Shown here: piece by piece, positions 44,535-52,992 of the stretch
How positions within the stretch are numbered: the first letter of the stretch is position 1
How the letters are laid out: every line of letters begins with the position of its first letter
From: Pseudomonas proteolytica
GTDB lineage: Bacteria; Pseudomonadota; Gammaproteobacteria; Pseudomonadales; Pseudomonadaceae
DNA: 64,000 nt
Direction: 5' to 3'
Assembly (NCBI RefSeq): GCF_007858275.1
Contig: NZ_VFEV01000026.1
Span: 28,660 to 92,659, forward strand
Notes under the pieces: generated by a model
What the model was told of the DNA's origin: nothing
What the model saw: only the letters and a program-made list of their open reading frames with translations
The model's database searches: none
Program-made: the position numbers and the translations under genes

Positions 44535-45770
44535 ATGCCCCAGATTCCAGCCCAGCCCCCTCACGTCACGATCATCGGTGGCGGCCCCGCCGGGCTGATG
44601 GCCGCCGAAGTATTGAGCCAGACCGGGGTCCGTGTGGACCTGTATGACGGCATGCCATCGGTGGGTCGCAAGTTCCTGCTGGCCGGGGTTGGCGGCATGA
44701 ACATCACCCATTCCGAGGCCTACCCGGCCTTTCTCTCACGCTATGCCGAGCGCGCACCCGACATCGCCCCCTTGCTGCGCCAGTTTGGCGCCGAGGCGTT
44801 GTGCGAATGGATCCATGGGCTGGGGATAGAAACCTTTGTCGGCAGCTCTGGCCGCGTGTTTCCGACCGATATGAAAGCCGCACCGCTGCTGCGCGCCTGG
44901 CTCAAGCGCTTGCGCGACCAAGGGGTAGTTATCCACACCCGCCACCGCTGGCTGGGCTGGAATGCCGATGGCGGATTAATTATCCACAGCCCGGATGGCG
45001 AGAAAACTGTCCACAGCGATGCCGTGCTCCTGGCCCTCGGCGGCGGCAGTTGGTCGCGCCTGGGTTCCGACGGCGCCTGGCTCAAGTTGCTGGAAGACCA
45101 AGGCGTGCCTTACGCCCCGCTGCAACCGAGCAACTGTGGCTTCGAGGTGACGGCCTGGAGCGACTTGATGGTGAGCAAATTCGCCGGAGCGCCGCTGAAA
45201 AACGTCGCCATCGGTTTGGCCGATGACAAACCCCGGTTGGGCGAATGCGTGATCACCGCGACCGGTATCGAGGGCAGTTTGATCTACGCCCTGTCGGCGC
45301 CGATTCGCGAAGCCATCAACCGCGACGGCTCAGCCACCGTGCATATCGACCTGCTGCCGGGCAAGCCACTGGACAAGGTGCAGGCTGCATTGGCCAAGCC
45401 CCGTGGCTCACGTTCGATGAGCAAGCATTTGCACAGTCAGTTGGGGTTGGATGGGGTCAAGGCCGCGCTGTTGCGCGAGTTGGCGCCTGCCGAGCATTTC
45501 AGCGACCCGCAGCAATTGGCCGTCGATATCAAGGCTCTGCCGCTGACCCTGGTGAAAACCCGGCCAATGGACGAAGCCATCAGCACCGCAGGTGGCGTGC
45601 CGTTTGAGGCGCTGGATGAGCGCTTGATGCTCAAGCAATTGCCGGGAGTGTTCTGTGCCGGAGAGATGCTGGACTGGGAAGCGCCGACGGGCGGGTATTT
45701 GCTGACGGGGTGTTTTGCCAGTGGGCGGGCTGCGGGGCGCGGGGTGTTGGAATGGCTCCAACGCCAATAG
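44535..45770 (+). CDS. TIGR03862-family flavoprotein (HI0933-like)
   Basis: This 411-residue FAD protein begins with VTIIGGGPAGLMAAEVLSQTG, the dinucleotide fold, then GRKFLLAGVGGMNITHSE, ALGGGSWSRLGSDG and a C-terminal GEMLDWEAPTGGYLLTGCFASG. These fit the HI0933-like oxidoreductases. The ATG at 44535 begins just before the FAD motif; the frame is open to 44499. The reaction is unknown. Two perfect DnaA boxes lie inside the gene. Confidence 0.87.
   Translation: MPQIPAQPPHVTIIGGGPAGLMAAEVLSQTGVRVDLYDGMPSVGRKFLLAGVGGMNITHSEAYPAFLSRYAERAPDIAPLLRQFGAEALCEWIHGLGIETFVGSSGRVFPTDMKAAPLLRAWLKRLRDQGVVIHTRHRWLGWNADGGLIIHSPDGEKTVHSDAVLLALGGGSWSRLGSDGAWLKLLEDQGVPYAPLQPSNCGFEVTAWSDLMVSKFAGAPLKNVAIGLADDKPRLGECVITATGIEGSLIYALSAPIREAINRDGSATVHIDLLPGKPLDKVQAALAKPRGSRSMSKHLHSQLGLDGVKAALLRELAPAEHFSDPQQLAVDIKALPLTLVKTRPMDEAISTAGGVPFEALDERLMLKQLPGVFCAGEMLDWEAPTGGYLLTGCFASGRAAGRGVLEWLQRQ
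44929..44988 (+). promoter_or_regulatory. Two perfect DnaA boxes inside the flavoprotein gene
   Basis: TTATCCACA occurs at 44929-44937 and again at 44980-44988, 51 bases apart on the same strand. A near match (TGTCCACA) follows at 45008-45015. The codons serve the protein, so the matches may be chance, but the density is high for a GC-rich genome. Confidence 0.45.
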
Positions 45771-45786
45771 TTGCGGCGAACTCAGG

Positions 45787-45870
45787 TCCGCCATCGCAGG
45801 CAAGCCAGCTCCCACATTTGAATGGGTTCACAGTTCAAAATGTGGGAGCTGGCTTGCCTGCGATGAGGCC
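45787..45870. repeat. REP pair, inverted (GAGCTGGCTTGCCTGCGAT type)
   Basis: TCCGCCATCGCAGGCAAGCCAGCTCCCACA and its inverse TGTGGGAGCTGGCTTGCCTGCGATGAGG lie between the convergent flavoprotein and rhlE genes. Confidence 0.87.
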
Positions 45871-45888
45871 CTGACAGGCAGCAAAGAA

Positions 45889-47220
45889 TTACTTCTTCTT
45901 ACGCGGCCCGGTATTAAAGACCGGCACCTTGCGCACCGGCTTGATCGAAGGCTCGGCCGCCACTTCACCGCTCTCCACCCACTTGCCCAGGTTGCGCTTG
46001 CCGCCACCACCCGAGGTCTTGGGCTTCTTCGGTTTTTTCGGCTTCTTCACCACCTGGCCACTGGCATCGGTATCCGGCACGCGGTGCTCCGGTTCGAAGT
46101 CCTGTTCCATTTTGCGGGTCAGGGTTTGGCGGGTCAGCATCTCGATGGCCGAGAGCATATTCACTTCATCGGCACACACCAGGGAAATCGCCTCGCCGGT
46201 GTTGCCCGCCCGGCCAGTACGGCCGATGCGGTGGATGTAATCCTCGGCGACAATCGGCAGGTCAAAGTTGACCACCATCGGCAAATCTTCGATATCCAGG
46301 CCACGGGCCGCCACATCGGTGGCCACCAGGATCTGCACATCGCTGGCCTTGAAGCGGTCCAGGGCACGTTGGCGCGTAGCTTGTGGCTTGTCGCCGTGGA
46401 TGCCGTCGGCATTGATCCCCAGGCCTTGTAGCTTATCTACCAGCGCATCCACGCCATTGCGGGTCTTGGCGAACACCAGTACCTGCTTCCACTTGCCCTT
46501 GCGCATCAGGTGCACAAACAGCTCGGCCTTGCGCTTCTTGTCCACCGGCACCACCCATTGCTTGACGGTGTTGGCGGCGACGTTGCGCGGGCTGACTTCA
46601 ATGCTCAAAGGGTCATTGAGCATCTGCCCGGCCAGCAGGCGGATATCGTCGGAGAAGGTCGCGGAAAACAGCAGGGTCTGGCGCTTTTTCGGCAGCATGC
46701 GGTAAATGTTCGCCAGTTCTTCCGAGAAGCCCAGGTCGAGCATGCGGTCGGCTTCATCCAGCACCAGGGTTTGCAGCTGATTGAGTTTCAGCGCGTTCTG
46801 GCGGAACAGGTCGATCAAGCGCCCAGGGGTGGCAACCAGAATGTCGACGCCCTTGCGCAGCTTCATCATCTGCGGGTTGATGCTCACCCCGCCATACACC
46901 GCGTAGGTGGTCAGGGGCAGATGTTCGGCGTATTGGGCAACGCTGGCGTGAACCTGCTCGGCCAACTCGCGGGTGGGGCACAGGATCAGCGCACGCAACG
47001 AGTTGGCGGTGACCTTCGGCCCTTCCATGGTCAGCAGTTGCAGGAGCGGCACGGCAAAGCCGGCAGTCTTGCCGGTACCGGTCTGGGCCGCGGCCATCAG
47101 GTCGCGACCGGCCAGCACCGCCGGAATGGCTTGCGCCTGCACCGGCGTCGGGGTCTGGTAGCCAAGCGCCTCAAGGGCGCGCAGCAAGGGTTCGATCAGG
47201 CCAAGTGTGGCGAAAGTCAT
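45889..47220 (-). CDS. rhlE: DEAD-box RNA helicase RhlE
   Basis: This 443-residue helicase has the Q motif region (ALGYQTPTPVQ), Walker A AAQTGTGKT, VLDEADRMLD, SAT and HRIGRTGRAG. The basic C-terminal tail (KKPKKPKKPKTSGGGG) is as in RhlE proteins, which unwind short RNA duplexes in ribosome assembly and RNA decay. The start at 47220 has only a weak ribosome site but begins the conserved region. Confidence 0.92.
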   Translation of the reverse strand: MTFATLGLIEPLLRALEALGYQTPTPVQAQAIPAVLAGRDLMAAAQTGTGKTAGFAVPLLQLLTMEGPKVTANSLRALILCPTRELAEQVHASVAQYAEHLPLTTYAVYGGVSINPQMMKLRKGVDILVATPGRLIDLFRQNALKLNQLQTLVLDEADRMLDLGFSEELANIYRMLPKKRQTLLFSATFSDDIRLLAGQMLNDPLSIEVSPRNVAANTVKQWVVPVDKKRKAELFVHLMRKGKWKQVLVFAKTRNGVDALVDKLQGLGINADGIHGDKPQATRQRALDRFKASDVQILVATDVAARGLDIEDLPMVVNFDLPIVAEDYIHRIGRTGRAGNTGEAISLVCADEVNMLSAIEMLTRQTLTRKMEQDFEPEHRVPDTDASGQVVKKPKKPKKPKTSGGGGKRNLGKWVESGEVAAEPSIKPVRKVPVFNTGPRKKK

Positions 47221-47268
47221 GTGTTTACCGTAGGAAAAATTCAGCGCAAGGGCGTAATGCGCGGCAGT

Positions 47269-48165
47269 TTACCTTATTTCCGGCTTCGGCTTACGCCACT
47301 GGGGCAGGCTGATCAACAGCACAGCGCTGATGATCACGAGCATCGCCAGGGCTTCTTCCAGGCCGATGGTCTCGCCGACAAACACAATCCCCAGCAATAC
47401 CGCCACGGCCGGGTTGACGTAGGCATAGCTGGTGGCCGCTGCCGGACGCACATGCTTGAGCAGGTACATATAAGCGTTGAAGGCGATGATCGAGCCAAAC
47501 ACGGTCAGGTAAGCCAGGGCCAGCCAACCTTCTACCGGCGGCATCGCCTCCAGGTGTTCGCCCTTGAGTGCGCTGCCGATCAACAGCACCACACCGGCGA
47601 TCAGCATTTCGGCGGCGCTGGCCATGGCGCCCTGAGGCAACGGCAAGTGCCGGCTCCAGACCGAACCAAACGCCCAGGAAGCGGCGGCGAACAACAGCAG
47701 CCCAGCGCCCAGCGGGCTCGACTGCAGGTTGGAGCCCATGTTGAGCATGGCGATGCCGATCATCCCCAGAATCACCCCGGCCCATTCCAGACGGGTATTA
47801 CGCGCGCCCCAGAAATAGCCACAGAGCAAGGTAAACAGCGGCACCGTCGCCACGGCCAGCGCGGCGACGCCGGAGGTCACGCCGGTGTGTTCAGCCACAC
47901 TCACGGCGCCATTGCCGAACGTCAGCAGCAAAATGCCGATCATGCCCGCGGCTTTCCACTGCGCCCAGGTCGGCGCCGGCACCCCGCGCCAGCGCAAGTA
48001 GCCATACATCAGCGCCCCCGCCGTACAAAAGCGAATCCCCGCCAGCATCAACGGCGGCCAGTACTCCACGCCAATGCGGATAACCAGGTAGGTAGAACCC
48101 CAGATCACGTACAACGCAAAAAAAGCGGCGATCAACGGTAACGGAAAACGACGTGGGCCAGGCAT
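47269..48165 (-). CDS. yedA: EamA/DMT-family transporter, YedA-like
   Basis: This 298-residue protein has ten predicted helices, with AFFALYVIWGSTYLVIRIG at the N-terminus and SYAYVNPAVAVLLGIVFVGE in the second repeat, both typical of YedA. The ATG at 48165 is chosen; the frame is open to 48252. It is divergent from an Lrp-type regulator with 159 bases between the starts, a common pairing for amino acid exporters and their regulator. Confidence 0.87.
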   Translation of the reverse strand: MPGPRRFPLPLIAAFFALYVIWGSTYLVIRIGVEYWPPLMLAGIRFCTAGALMYGYLRWRGVPAPTWAQWKAAGMIGILLLTFGNGAVSVAEHTGVTSGVAALAVATVPLFTLLCGYFWGARNTRLEWAGVILGMIGIAMLNMGSNLQSSPLGAGLLLFAAASWAFGSVWSRHLPLPQGAMASAAEMLIAGVVLLIGSALKGEHLEAMPPVEGWLALAYLTVFGSIIAFNAYMYLLKHVRPAAATSYAYVNPAVAVLLGIVFVGETIGLEEALAMLVIISAVLLISLPQWRKPKPEIR

Positions 48166-48324
48166 GGGCAGCTCTGCGGCAAGACAAGGGATCGCTATTT
48201 TAGGAATCCGCGCCAGTAAACATAAGTTACAAAACCTGTTTAAAGCGCCCATACACTTTTCAAATCATGGTTATCAAGGCTATAAGCCTTGTATTCGAAA
48301 GCCCCCTACTGCCAGAGCCTTATC

Positions 48325-48783
48325 ATGGACAAATACGACCGCATGCTCCTCAGCGCCCTGCTGGAGGATGGCCGCGCCACCTACGCGCAACTGGCCCGTA
48401 CCGTTAACCTCTCCGCCCCCGCCGTGGCCGAACGCGTGGCCAAGCTGGAGGCCAGCGGCGTAATCACCGGCTACCAGGCCAAGGTCGACCTGTCCAAGAT
48501 CGGCTTGCCGATCCAATGCACAATCGAACTGCGCTTGACCAACAACGGCAGCCAGAAGGTCTACGACGCCCTGGCAGAAATCCCCGAACTGACCGAATGC
48601 CACCGGGTCACCGGCGACCCCTGCGTGATCATGCAAGCGGCGGTGGGTTCGATGCCGGAATTGGAAAACCTGATCAACCGGGTGGCAAAGTTTGGCTTCA
48701 GCAAGACCTCGATCATCTTGTCGAGCGCCATAGAGCGGCGAGTGCCGCTGGGGCATTTGGAAGGGAAGAATGGCGGTGCCTGA
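48325..48783 (+). CDS. Lrp/AsnC-family regulator
   Basis: This 152-residue protein has an AsnC-type helix-turn-helix (MDKYDRMLLSALLEDGR, LARTVNLSAPAVAERVAKLEASGVI) and an RAM domain (ELTECHRVTGDPCVIMQA) that binds amino acids. It is divergent from the YedA-like transporter and probably controls it. The ATG at 48325 is the family start; the frame is open to 48289. Confidence 0.9.
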   Translation: MDKYDRMLLSALLEDGRATYAQLARTVNLSAPAVAERVAKLEASGVITGYQAKVDLSKIGLPIQCTIELRLTNNGSQKVYDALAEIPELTECHRVTGDPCVIMQAAVGSMPELENLINRVAKFGFSKTSIILSSAIERRVPLGHLEGKNGGA

Positions 48784-48830
48784 GCGCAGGCCTACTGTTG
48801 ATCGGGTTGCCGGGGCTGGATGCGAATAAG

Positions 48831-48901
48831 TGTAGGAGCGGGCTTGCCCGCGATAGCGGTGTAACTGACCCACCGCCATCGCGGGCAAGCCCACTCCCAC
48901 A
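48831..48901. repeat. REP pair, inverted
   Basis: TGTAGGAGCGGGCTTGCCCGCGATAGCGGTG and CACCGCCATCGCGGGCAAGCCCACTCCCACA face each other with a very short centre between the convergent lrp-type and exonuclease genes. Confidence 0.87.
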
Positions 48902-48931
48902 TGTTGATCTTGGTTGTGCTCGGGATTGCGA

Positions 48932-49543
48932 TCAGAACCCGCGATGTTTCTTCAGATGATCATTAATCTTCGCCGCCGGTACTTTCTGCAGGCTGCACAG
49001 CAGGTCATGGGACAACTCGCGCAAGCCATGGGCACGGCGCAGTTCCTGCGCCAAGTGAGCGGTGAGGTTGGCGGCCATTTCTGCGTCGGCCATGGCCCGG
49101 TGAGCCTTGCCGGTGTGGGGCAACTGGGCATAGGAGGTCAGGGTGCCAAGCTTGTGGTTCGGTGCTGCCGGCATCAGCCGGCGCGCCAACAGTAGCGAAC
49201 AGGCGAATTTTTGCAGGCGGGTGCGGCGGATCAGGCCCAGTTCGAAGTCCCAGAACTTCTGGTCGAACGCGGCGTTGTGCGCCAGTAGCGGTGTGGTGCC
49301 GACGAACTCATTGACCTCGTTCATCACCCGCTCCGCCGGCGGCGCGCTGCGCAGCATGGCGTTGCTGATGCCGGTCAGTTGCTCGATAAAACCCGGCACG
49401 CGTACGCCGGCGTTCATCAGGCTCTGGTAGCGGTCCACGATCTGGCCCTGTTCCAGGATGACCACGGCAATTTCCGTGGCCCGGCAGTTGCTGCTCGGCG
49501 AGATGCCGGTGGTTTCAAAGTCGATGACCGCTATACGTTCCAA
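48932..49543 (-). CDS. DEDDh 3'-5' exonuclease, DnaQ-like
   Basis: This 203-residue protein has Exo I IDFETTG (residues 7-13), Exo II AHNAAFDQKF and Exo III HRAMADAE, so all catalytic acids and the histidine are present. It resembles stand-alone epsilon-type exonucleases. The start is TTG at 49543: no ATG occurs before the first catalytic motif. The nucleic-acid target is unknown. Confidence 0.87.
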   Translation of the reverse strand: MERIAVIDFETTGISPSSNCRATEIAVVILEQGQIVDRYQSLMNAGVRVPGFIEQLTGISNAMLRSAPPAERVMNEVNEFVGTTPLLAHNAAFDQKFWDFELGLIRRTRLQKFACSLLLARRLMPAAPNHKLGTLTSYAQLPHTGKAHRAMADAEMAANLTAHLAQELRRAHGLRELSHDLLCSLQKVPAAKINDHLKKHRGF

Positions 49544-49568
49544 ACCTGTTCCAACCCCATCTGAAAAT

Positions 49569-50045
49569 CTATTTGAGCAACAACGCGCCTTCGATAGGCA
49601 CGTAGCGGCTGGCTGCGCGGATCAACGAGTTGGCCGTCAGCCCCGGCACGCCGTAGGCCACGGCTTCGACGCCATGTTTATGAATGATGCGATCGAGCAA
49701 CATGTCGAAATCGCCATCACCCGAGGCCAGCACTATTTCGTCGACATGGTCGGCAGCGTCCATGATGTCGATGGTGATGCCCACGTCCCAATCGCCTTTG
49801 GCCGAGCCATCGCTGCGCTGGATGTAAGGCTTGAGCTTCACGGTAAAGCCCAGGTTGCGCAGGATCTGCTGGAACTGCTGCTGCTTGCTGTCGCCACGGT
49901 CGATGGCGTAGGCATACGCCTCGACGATCTGCCCGCGCTGGCTGATATCAGCCCACAGGGCGGCGTAGTTGAAGTGGCAGCCATAAGCCTGGCGCACGGT
50001 GTAGTAGAGGTTCTGCACATCGGCGAACACTGCTATTTTTTTCAC
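49569..50045 (-). CDS. NYN-domain protein, LabA/DUF88-like putative ribonuclease
   Basis: This 158-residue PIN-like protein has the acidic residues of the NYN fold: FADVQNLYY (residues 7-15), KGDWDVGITIDIM and LASGDGDFDMLLD. NYN proteins are expected to be metal-dependent RNases. The start is GTG at 50045 with GAGGA 7 bases upstream. It lies 25 bases before the exonuclease gene on the same strand, so the two may be co-transcribed. Confidence 0.85.
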   Translation of the reverse strand: MKKIAVFADVQNLYYTVRQAYGCHFNYAALWADISQRGQIVEAYAYAIDRGDSKQQQFQQILRNLGFTVKLKPYIQRSDGSAKGDWDVGITIDIMDAADHVDEIVLASGDGDFDMLLDRIIHKHGVEAVAYGVPGLTANSLIRAASRYVPIEGALLLK

Positions 50046-50164
50046 CGCATATCCTCATGGCACCGGGGACGTGATGGCCCGCAAAGGCGCTCAGTATGCC
50101 AGCCAAGAGGAGGTTTCCGAGAAAAATCAGACCGGGGCGACAGAGCGCCCCGATTCAGTGGGTG

Positions 50165-50857
50165 TCAGACGAAGGAATCGTCGTCGCCAAAGTAGGAGGA
50201 GTCGTCGGCGTAACCGCTGTCGGCGAAGCTGTCAGCGCTATCATTGCCCCAACCGCTGTTGTCACTGGCCGGCGCCGGCTCTTCGCGAACGATCTCTTCC
50301 ACCACCTGCGGCTGCTGGTTATGGCTGAACAGGCTGCTGATACCTTGGGCCAGCATCACACCACCGGCCACGCCGGCTGCGGTTTTCAGGGCGCCGCCGA
50401 GAAAGCCGCCGCCGGCGGGCGCTGCCGGCTGGGGTTGCTGATAACTCTGTTGTGGCGCAGGCGCGCTGTTGAAGCCCGGTCGGCTCGGCTCGCGCCAACC
50501 ACCGGCGCCAGAGGCCGGCGCGCTGGGCGCAGGCTGCGGCTCACGGGAGCTGCCACCAAAGATGCTCGACAGAAAACCACCACCGCTTGCGGCCGGCGGG
50601 GCTGTCCGGGTGCGTTGCAACTCATCCTGCAACTGCTGAATTTGCTGCGCCTGCTGCTTGTTCTGCGCATCCAGGCTCTTGATCGCCGCTTCCTGCACCA
50701 GAATCGCCTGGGTCATGAAGTACCCGGCGGCTGGTTGGCGAGTGATGTGCTCCTTGATCCGCGCTTCTGCCTGGGCGTCGCGGGGGGCTGAATCCGTTTC
50801 GGCTTGCTGCAACCGTGAAAACAGTCCATCGATCAGGGTTTGCTCTTCGCTGTTCAT
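50165..50857 (-). CDS. DUF2076-family protein
   Basis: This 230-residue protein has an N-terminal helical domain (EQTLIDGLFSRLQQAE, a coiled coil KQQAQQIQQLQDELQRT near residues 65-82), a proline/glycine/serine-rich middle, a short hydrophobic glycine-rich segment (GGGFLGGALKTAAGVAGGVMLAQGI) and an acidic tail rich in Asp and Ser. These are the features of DUF2076. GAGG precedes the ATG at 50857; the frame is open to 50950. Function unknown. Confidence 0.85.
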   Translation of the reverse strand: MNSEEQTLIDGLFSRLQQAETDSAPRDAQAEARIKEHITRQPAAGYFMTQAILVQEAAIKSLDAQNKQQAQQIQQLQDELQRTRTAPPAASGGGFLSSIFGGSSREPQPAPSAPASGAGGWREPSRPGFNSAPAPQQSYQQPQPAAPAGGGFLGGALKTAAGVAGGVMLAQGISSLFSHNQQPQVVEEIVREEPAPASDNSGWGNDSADSFADSGYADDSSYFGDDDSFV

Positions 50858-51017
50858 GGCGACCTCGTTAGATTGCCGGTAAAAATCTGCGTCCCGCCCG
50901 CAATGGGCAAGGTACGCCACCAGTAATGGGGCTGGGCCGCGGCGTTTCAATGGTCTTTACCCAAGGTTTACGTTTGTCGGTGATCAGTTAAAGTGTCTGC
51001 TGCTTTTTTGGCCTGTG

Positions 51018-51689
51018 ATGACTTTGATGAATCCGTTGACCGTTCTGCGCGACTCTTTCTATTTCTTCCAGCGCAACCTGGGCGCCATCGTGCAGTTGTG
51101 CCTGCCCTTGGTGATCCTGGAAGCCGTACTGCAACAAGTGCTCGATCGCACGCTGGGCCCGGAGGCGTTCACCGGCTACAGCATGATCGTCGGGCTGCTG
51201 GTGTATCCGCTCTACACCGCCGCGTTGATCCTGTTCCTCGACGCCCGCAGCCGTGGCGAGTCGCCGCGCACCGCCGACGTGCTGGCCATGGCGCTGACCC
51301 TGTGGCCTCGCTATGCGCTGCTGACCGCCATGAGCACCCTGCTGATCCTGCTGGGGCTGTCGCTGTATTTCCTGCCGGGGATATGGCTGATGGTCACCCT
51401 GGCCTTCGCCGAATACCTGCTGGTACTGCGCGGCATGCCTGCGCTGGCGGCGATGAAGGAAAGTTTCCGGCTGACCCGAGGGCATTTCCTGCGCATCCTG
51501 ATCTGCCTGCTATGCGTAATGACCCCACTGTGGCTGCTCAAGGGCGCCAGCGTCGCGGCCTGGCCCGACCTGCAGAACCCGCTGCTGGCGGTGCTGATCG
51601 ACAGTGCCCACAGCTTCTTGCAGTTGTTTACCAGCGTGGTGCTGTTCCGCCTGTTCATGCTGATCGCCGGTGATGCAGACGCCCGCTAA
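51018..51689 (+). CDS. YciC-family inner-membrane protein (UPF0259)
   Basis: This 223-residue protein has about six hydrophobic segments and starts with NPLTVLRDSFYFFQRNLG, typical of YciC. The ATG at 51018 directly follows an in-frame GTG at 51015. Function unknown. Confidence 0.83.
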   Translation: MTLMNPLTVLRDSFYFFQRNLGAIVQLCLPLVILEAVLQQVLDRTLGPEAFTGYSMIVGLLVYPLYTAALILFLDARSRGESPRTADVLAMALTLWPRYALLTAMSTLLILLGLSLYFLPGIWLMVTLAFAEYLLVLRGMPALAAMKESFRLTRGHFLRILICLLCVMTPLWLLKGASVAAWPDLQNPLLAVLIDSAHSFLQLFTSVVLFRLFMLIAGDADAR

Positions 51690-51761
51690 CATGGTCCTTG
51701 GGCTCCCGGCTGCCGGTCGGGTATGCTCCGTGCCTGTCCTGCAGCGCCATAAGGCGAGCCG

Positions 51762-52850
51762 ATGAACCGTTTACTGCGTACAACCCTGGTAGGTCTGCTG
51801 ATTCTGGCTGGCGTGCTGACCGCCCTGGTCTACAGCCTGACCTGGCGCCCCGCCGACAAACAGACCTTGCCCGTAAGCTGCGTCGCCCCGCGCGCGCCGA
51901 CGCTGCTGCCCGGCCAGGCGCTCAAGGTGATGACCTGGAACGTGCAGTACCTGGCGGGCAAGAACTACGTGTTCTGGTACGACACCCCCGACGGCAGCGG
52001 CCCGGACGAGCGCCCCACCATCGAAGACATGGCCTCCAGCCTGGACGAAGTGGCACGGGTGATCCGTGACGAACAGCCAGACGTACTGTTGTTGCAGGAG
52101 CTGGACGAAGGCGCCAAGCCATCCCACTACCAGGATCAACTGGCGCTGCTCCAGGAGCGTCTGGTGGACCTCTACCCTTGCAGCGTCCAGGCTTTCGACT
52201 GGAAAGCCGACTTTGTGCCCGACTGGCATATCTTCGGCAGCGTCGGCCGCAAGCTGGTGACCCTCAGCCGCTACCAGATCGAACACGCCGAACGCCTGCA
52301 ACTGCCCGTGGCCTCGGCCAACCTGCTCAGTCGCCAATTCCAACCCAAGCCTGCGTTGCTGCTCAGTTACCTGCCGTTGAGCGACGGCGGCCAACTGGCA
52401 GTGCTCAACACCCGCCTGGACAATGGCGCACCCGGCCACAGCGCGGTGCGCGAACAAGTGCAGGCAACCATCAAACTGCTGGATAAATTCGAAAGCCGAG
52501 GCACGCCGTGGCTGATTGGCGGGGATTTCAACCTGTTGCCGCTGGGGCAATTCCTGCGCCTGGACCCTGGCCGACGCGGGCAGTACTCACCGGACAGCGA
52601 ACTGCATCTGCTGTGGGACAAATACCCGATGGTCCCCAGCAACAGCCAGTCCAGCGGGATTGACCGCGCCCAGTGGCTGACCCACTTCCCCAACGACCCG
52701 GGCCTCGATGGGCCGGATCGCACGGTGGATTATCTGTTCTTCAGCCCAAGGCTGAAGAAGGTCGAAGCCAGAGTGCGCCAGGACGATACGTTACGTATTT
52801 CCAATCATTTGCCGGTGATTGCGCGGTTCCTGCTGCCTGCGGCGCAATAG
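51762..52850 (+). CDS. Endonuclease/exonuclease/phosphatase-family hydrolase
   Basis: This 362-residue protein has an N-terminal membrane anchor or signal (TTLVGLLILAGVLTALVYSLTW) and an EEP fold: MTWNVQYL, LLLQELDEG, GGDFNLLP, DRTVDYLFFS and the final SNHLPVIARF. The catalytic Asn, Glu, Asp and His are all present. Its anchor places it outside the cytoplasm, so nucleic acids, sphingomyelin-like lipids or phosphoesters are all possible substrates. Confidence 0.85.
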   Translation: MNRLLRTTLVGLLILAGVLTALVYSLTWRPADKQTLPVSCVAPRAPTLLPGQALKVMTWNVQYLAGKNYVFWYDTPDGSGPDERPTIEDMASSLDEVARVIRDEQPDVLLLQELDEGAKPSHYQDQLALLQERLVDLYPCSVQAFDWKADFVPDWHIFGSVGRKLVTLSRYQIEHAERLQLPVASANLLSRQFQPKPALLLSYLPLSDGGQLAVLNTRLDNGAPGHSAVREQVQATIKLLDKFESRGTPWLIGGDFNLLPLGQFLRLDPGRRGQYSPDSELHLLWDKYPMVPSNSQSSGIDRAQWLTHFPNDPGLDGPDRTVDYLFFSPRLKKVEARVRQDDTLRISNHLPVIARFLLPAAQ

Positions 52851-52885
52851 CAAACACCCCCAAACCCAATGTGGAATAGGGTTTG

Positions 52886-52974
52886 TGTAGGAGCTGGCTT
52901 GCCTGCGATAGCGGTCTGTCATCCAGCACCTGGCTAACGGACCCACCGCCATCGCAGGCAAGCCAGCTCCCACA
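52886..52974. repeat. REP pair, inverted (GAGCTGGCTTGCCTGCGAT type)
   Basis: TGTAGGAGCTGGCTTGCCTGCGATAGCGGT and its inverse lie between the convergent EEP and hrpB genes. Confidence 0.87.
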
Positions 52975-52992
52975 GTTAGATCTTGATCGGGA

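Noticed and set aside
5468..52974. Repeated palindromes as a CRISPR array
   Set aside because: The copies are dispersed, vary in sequence and are inverted pairs with no regular spacers.
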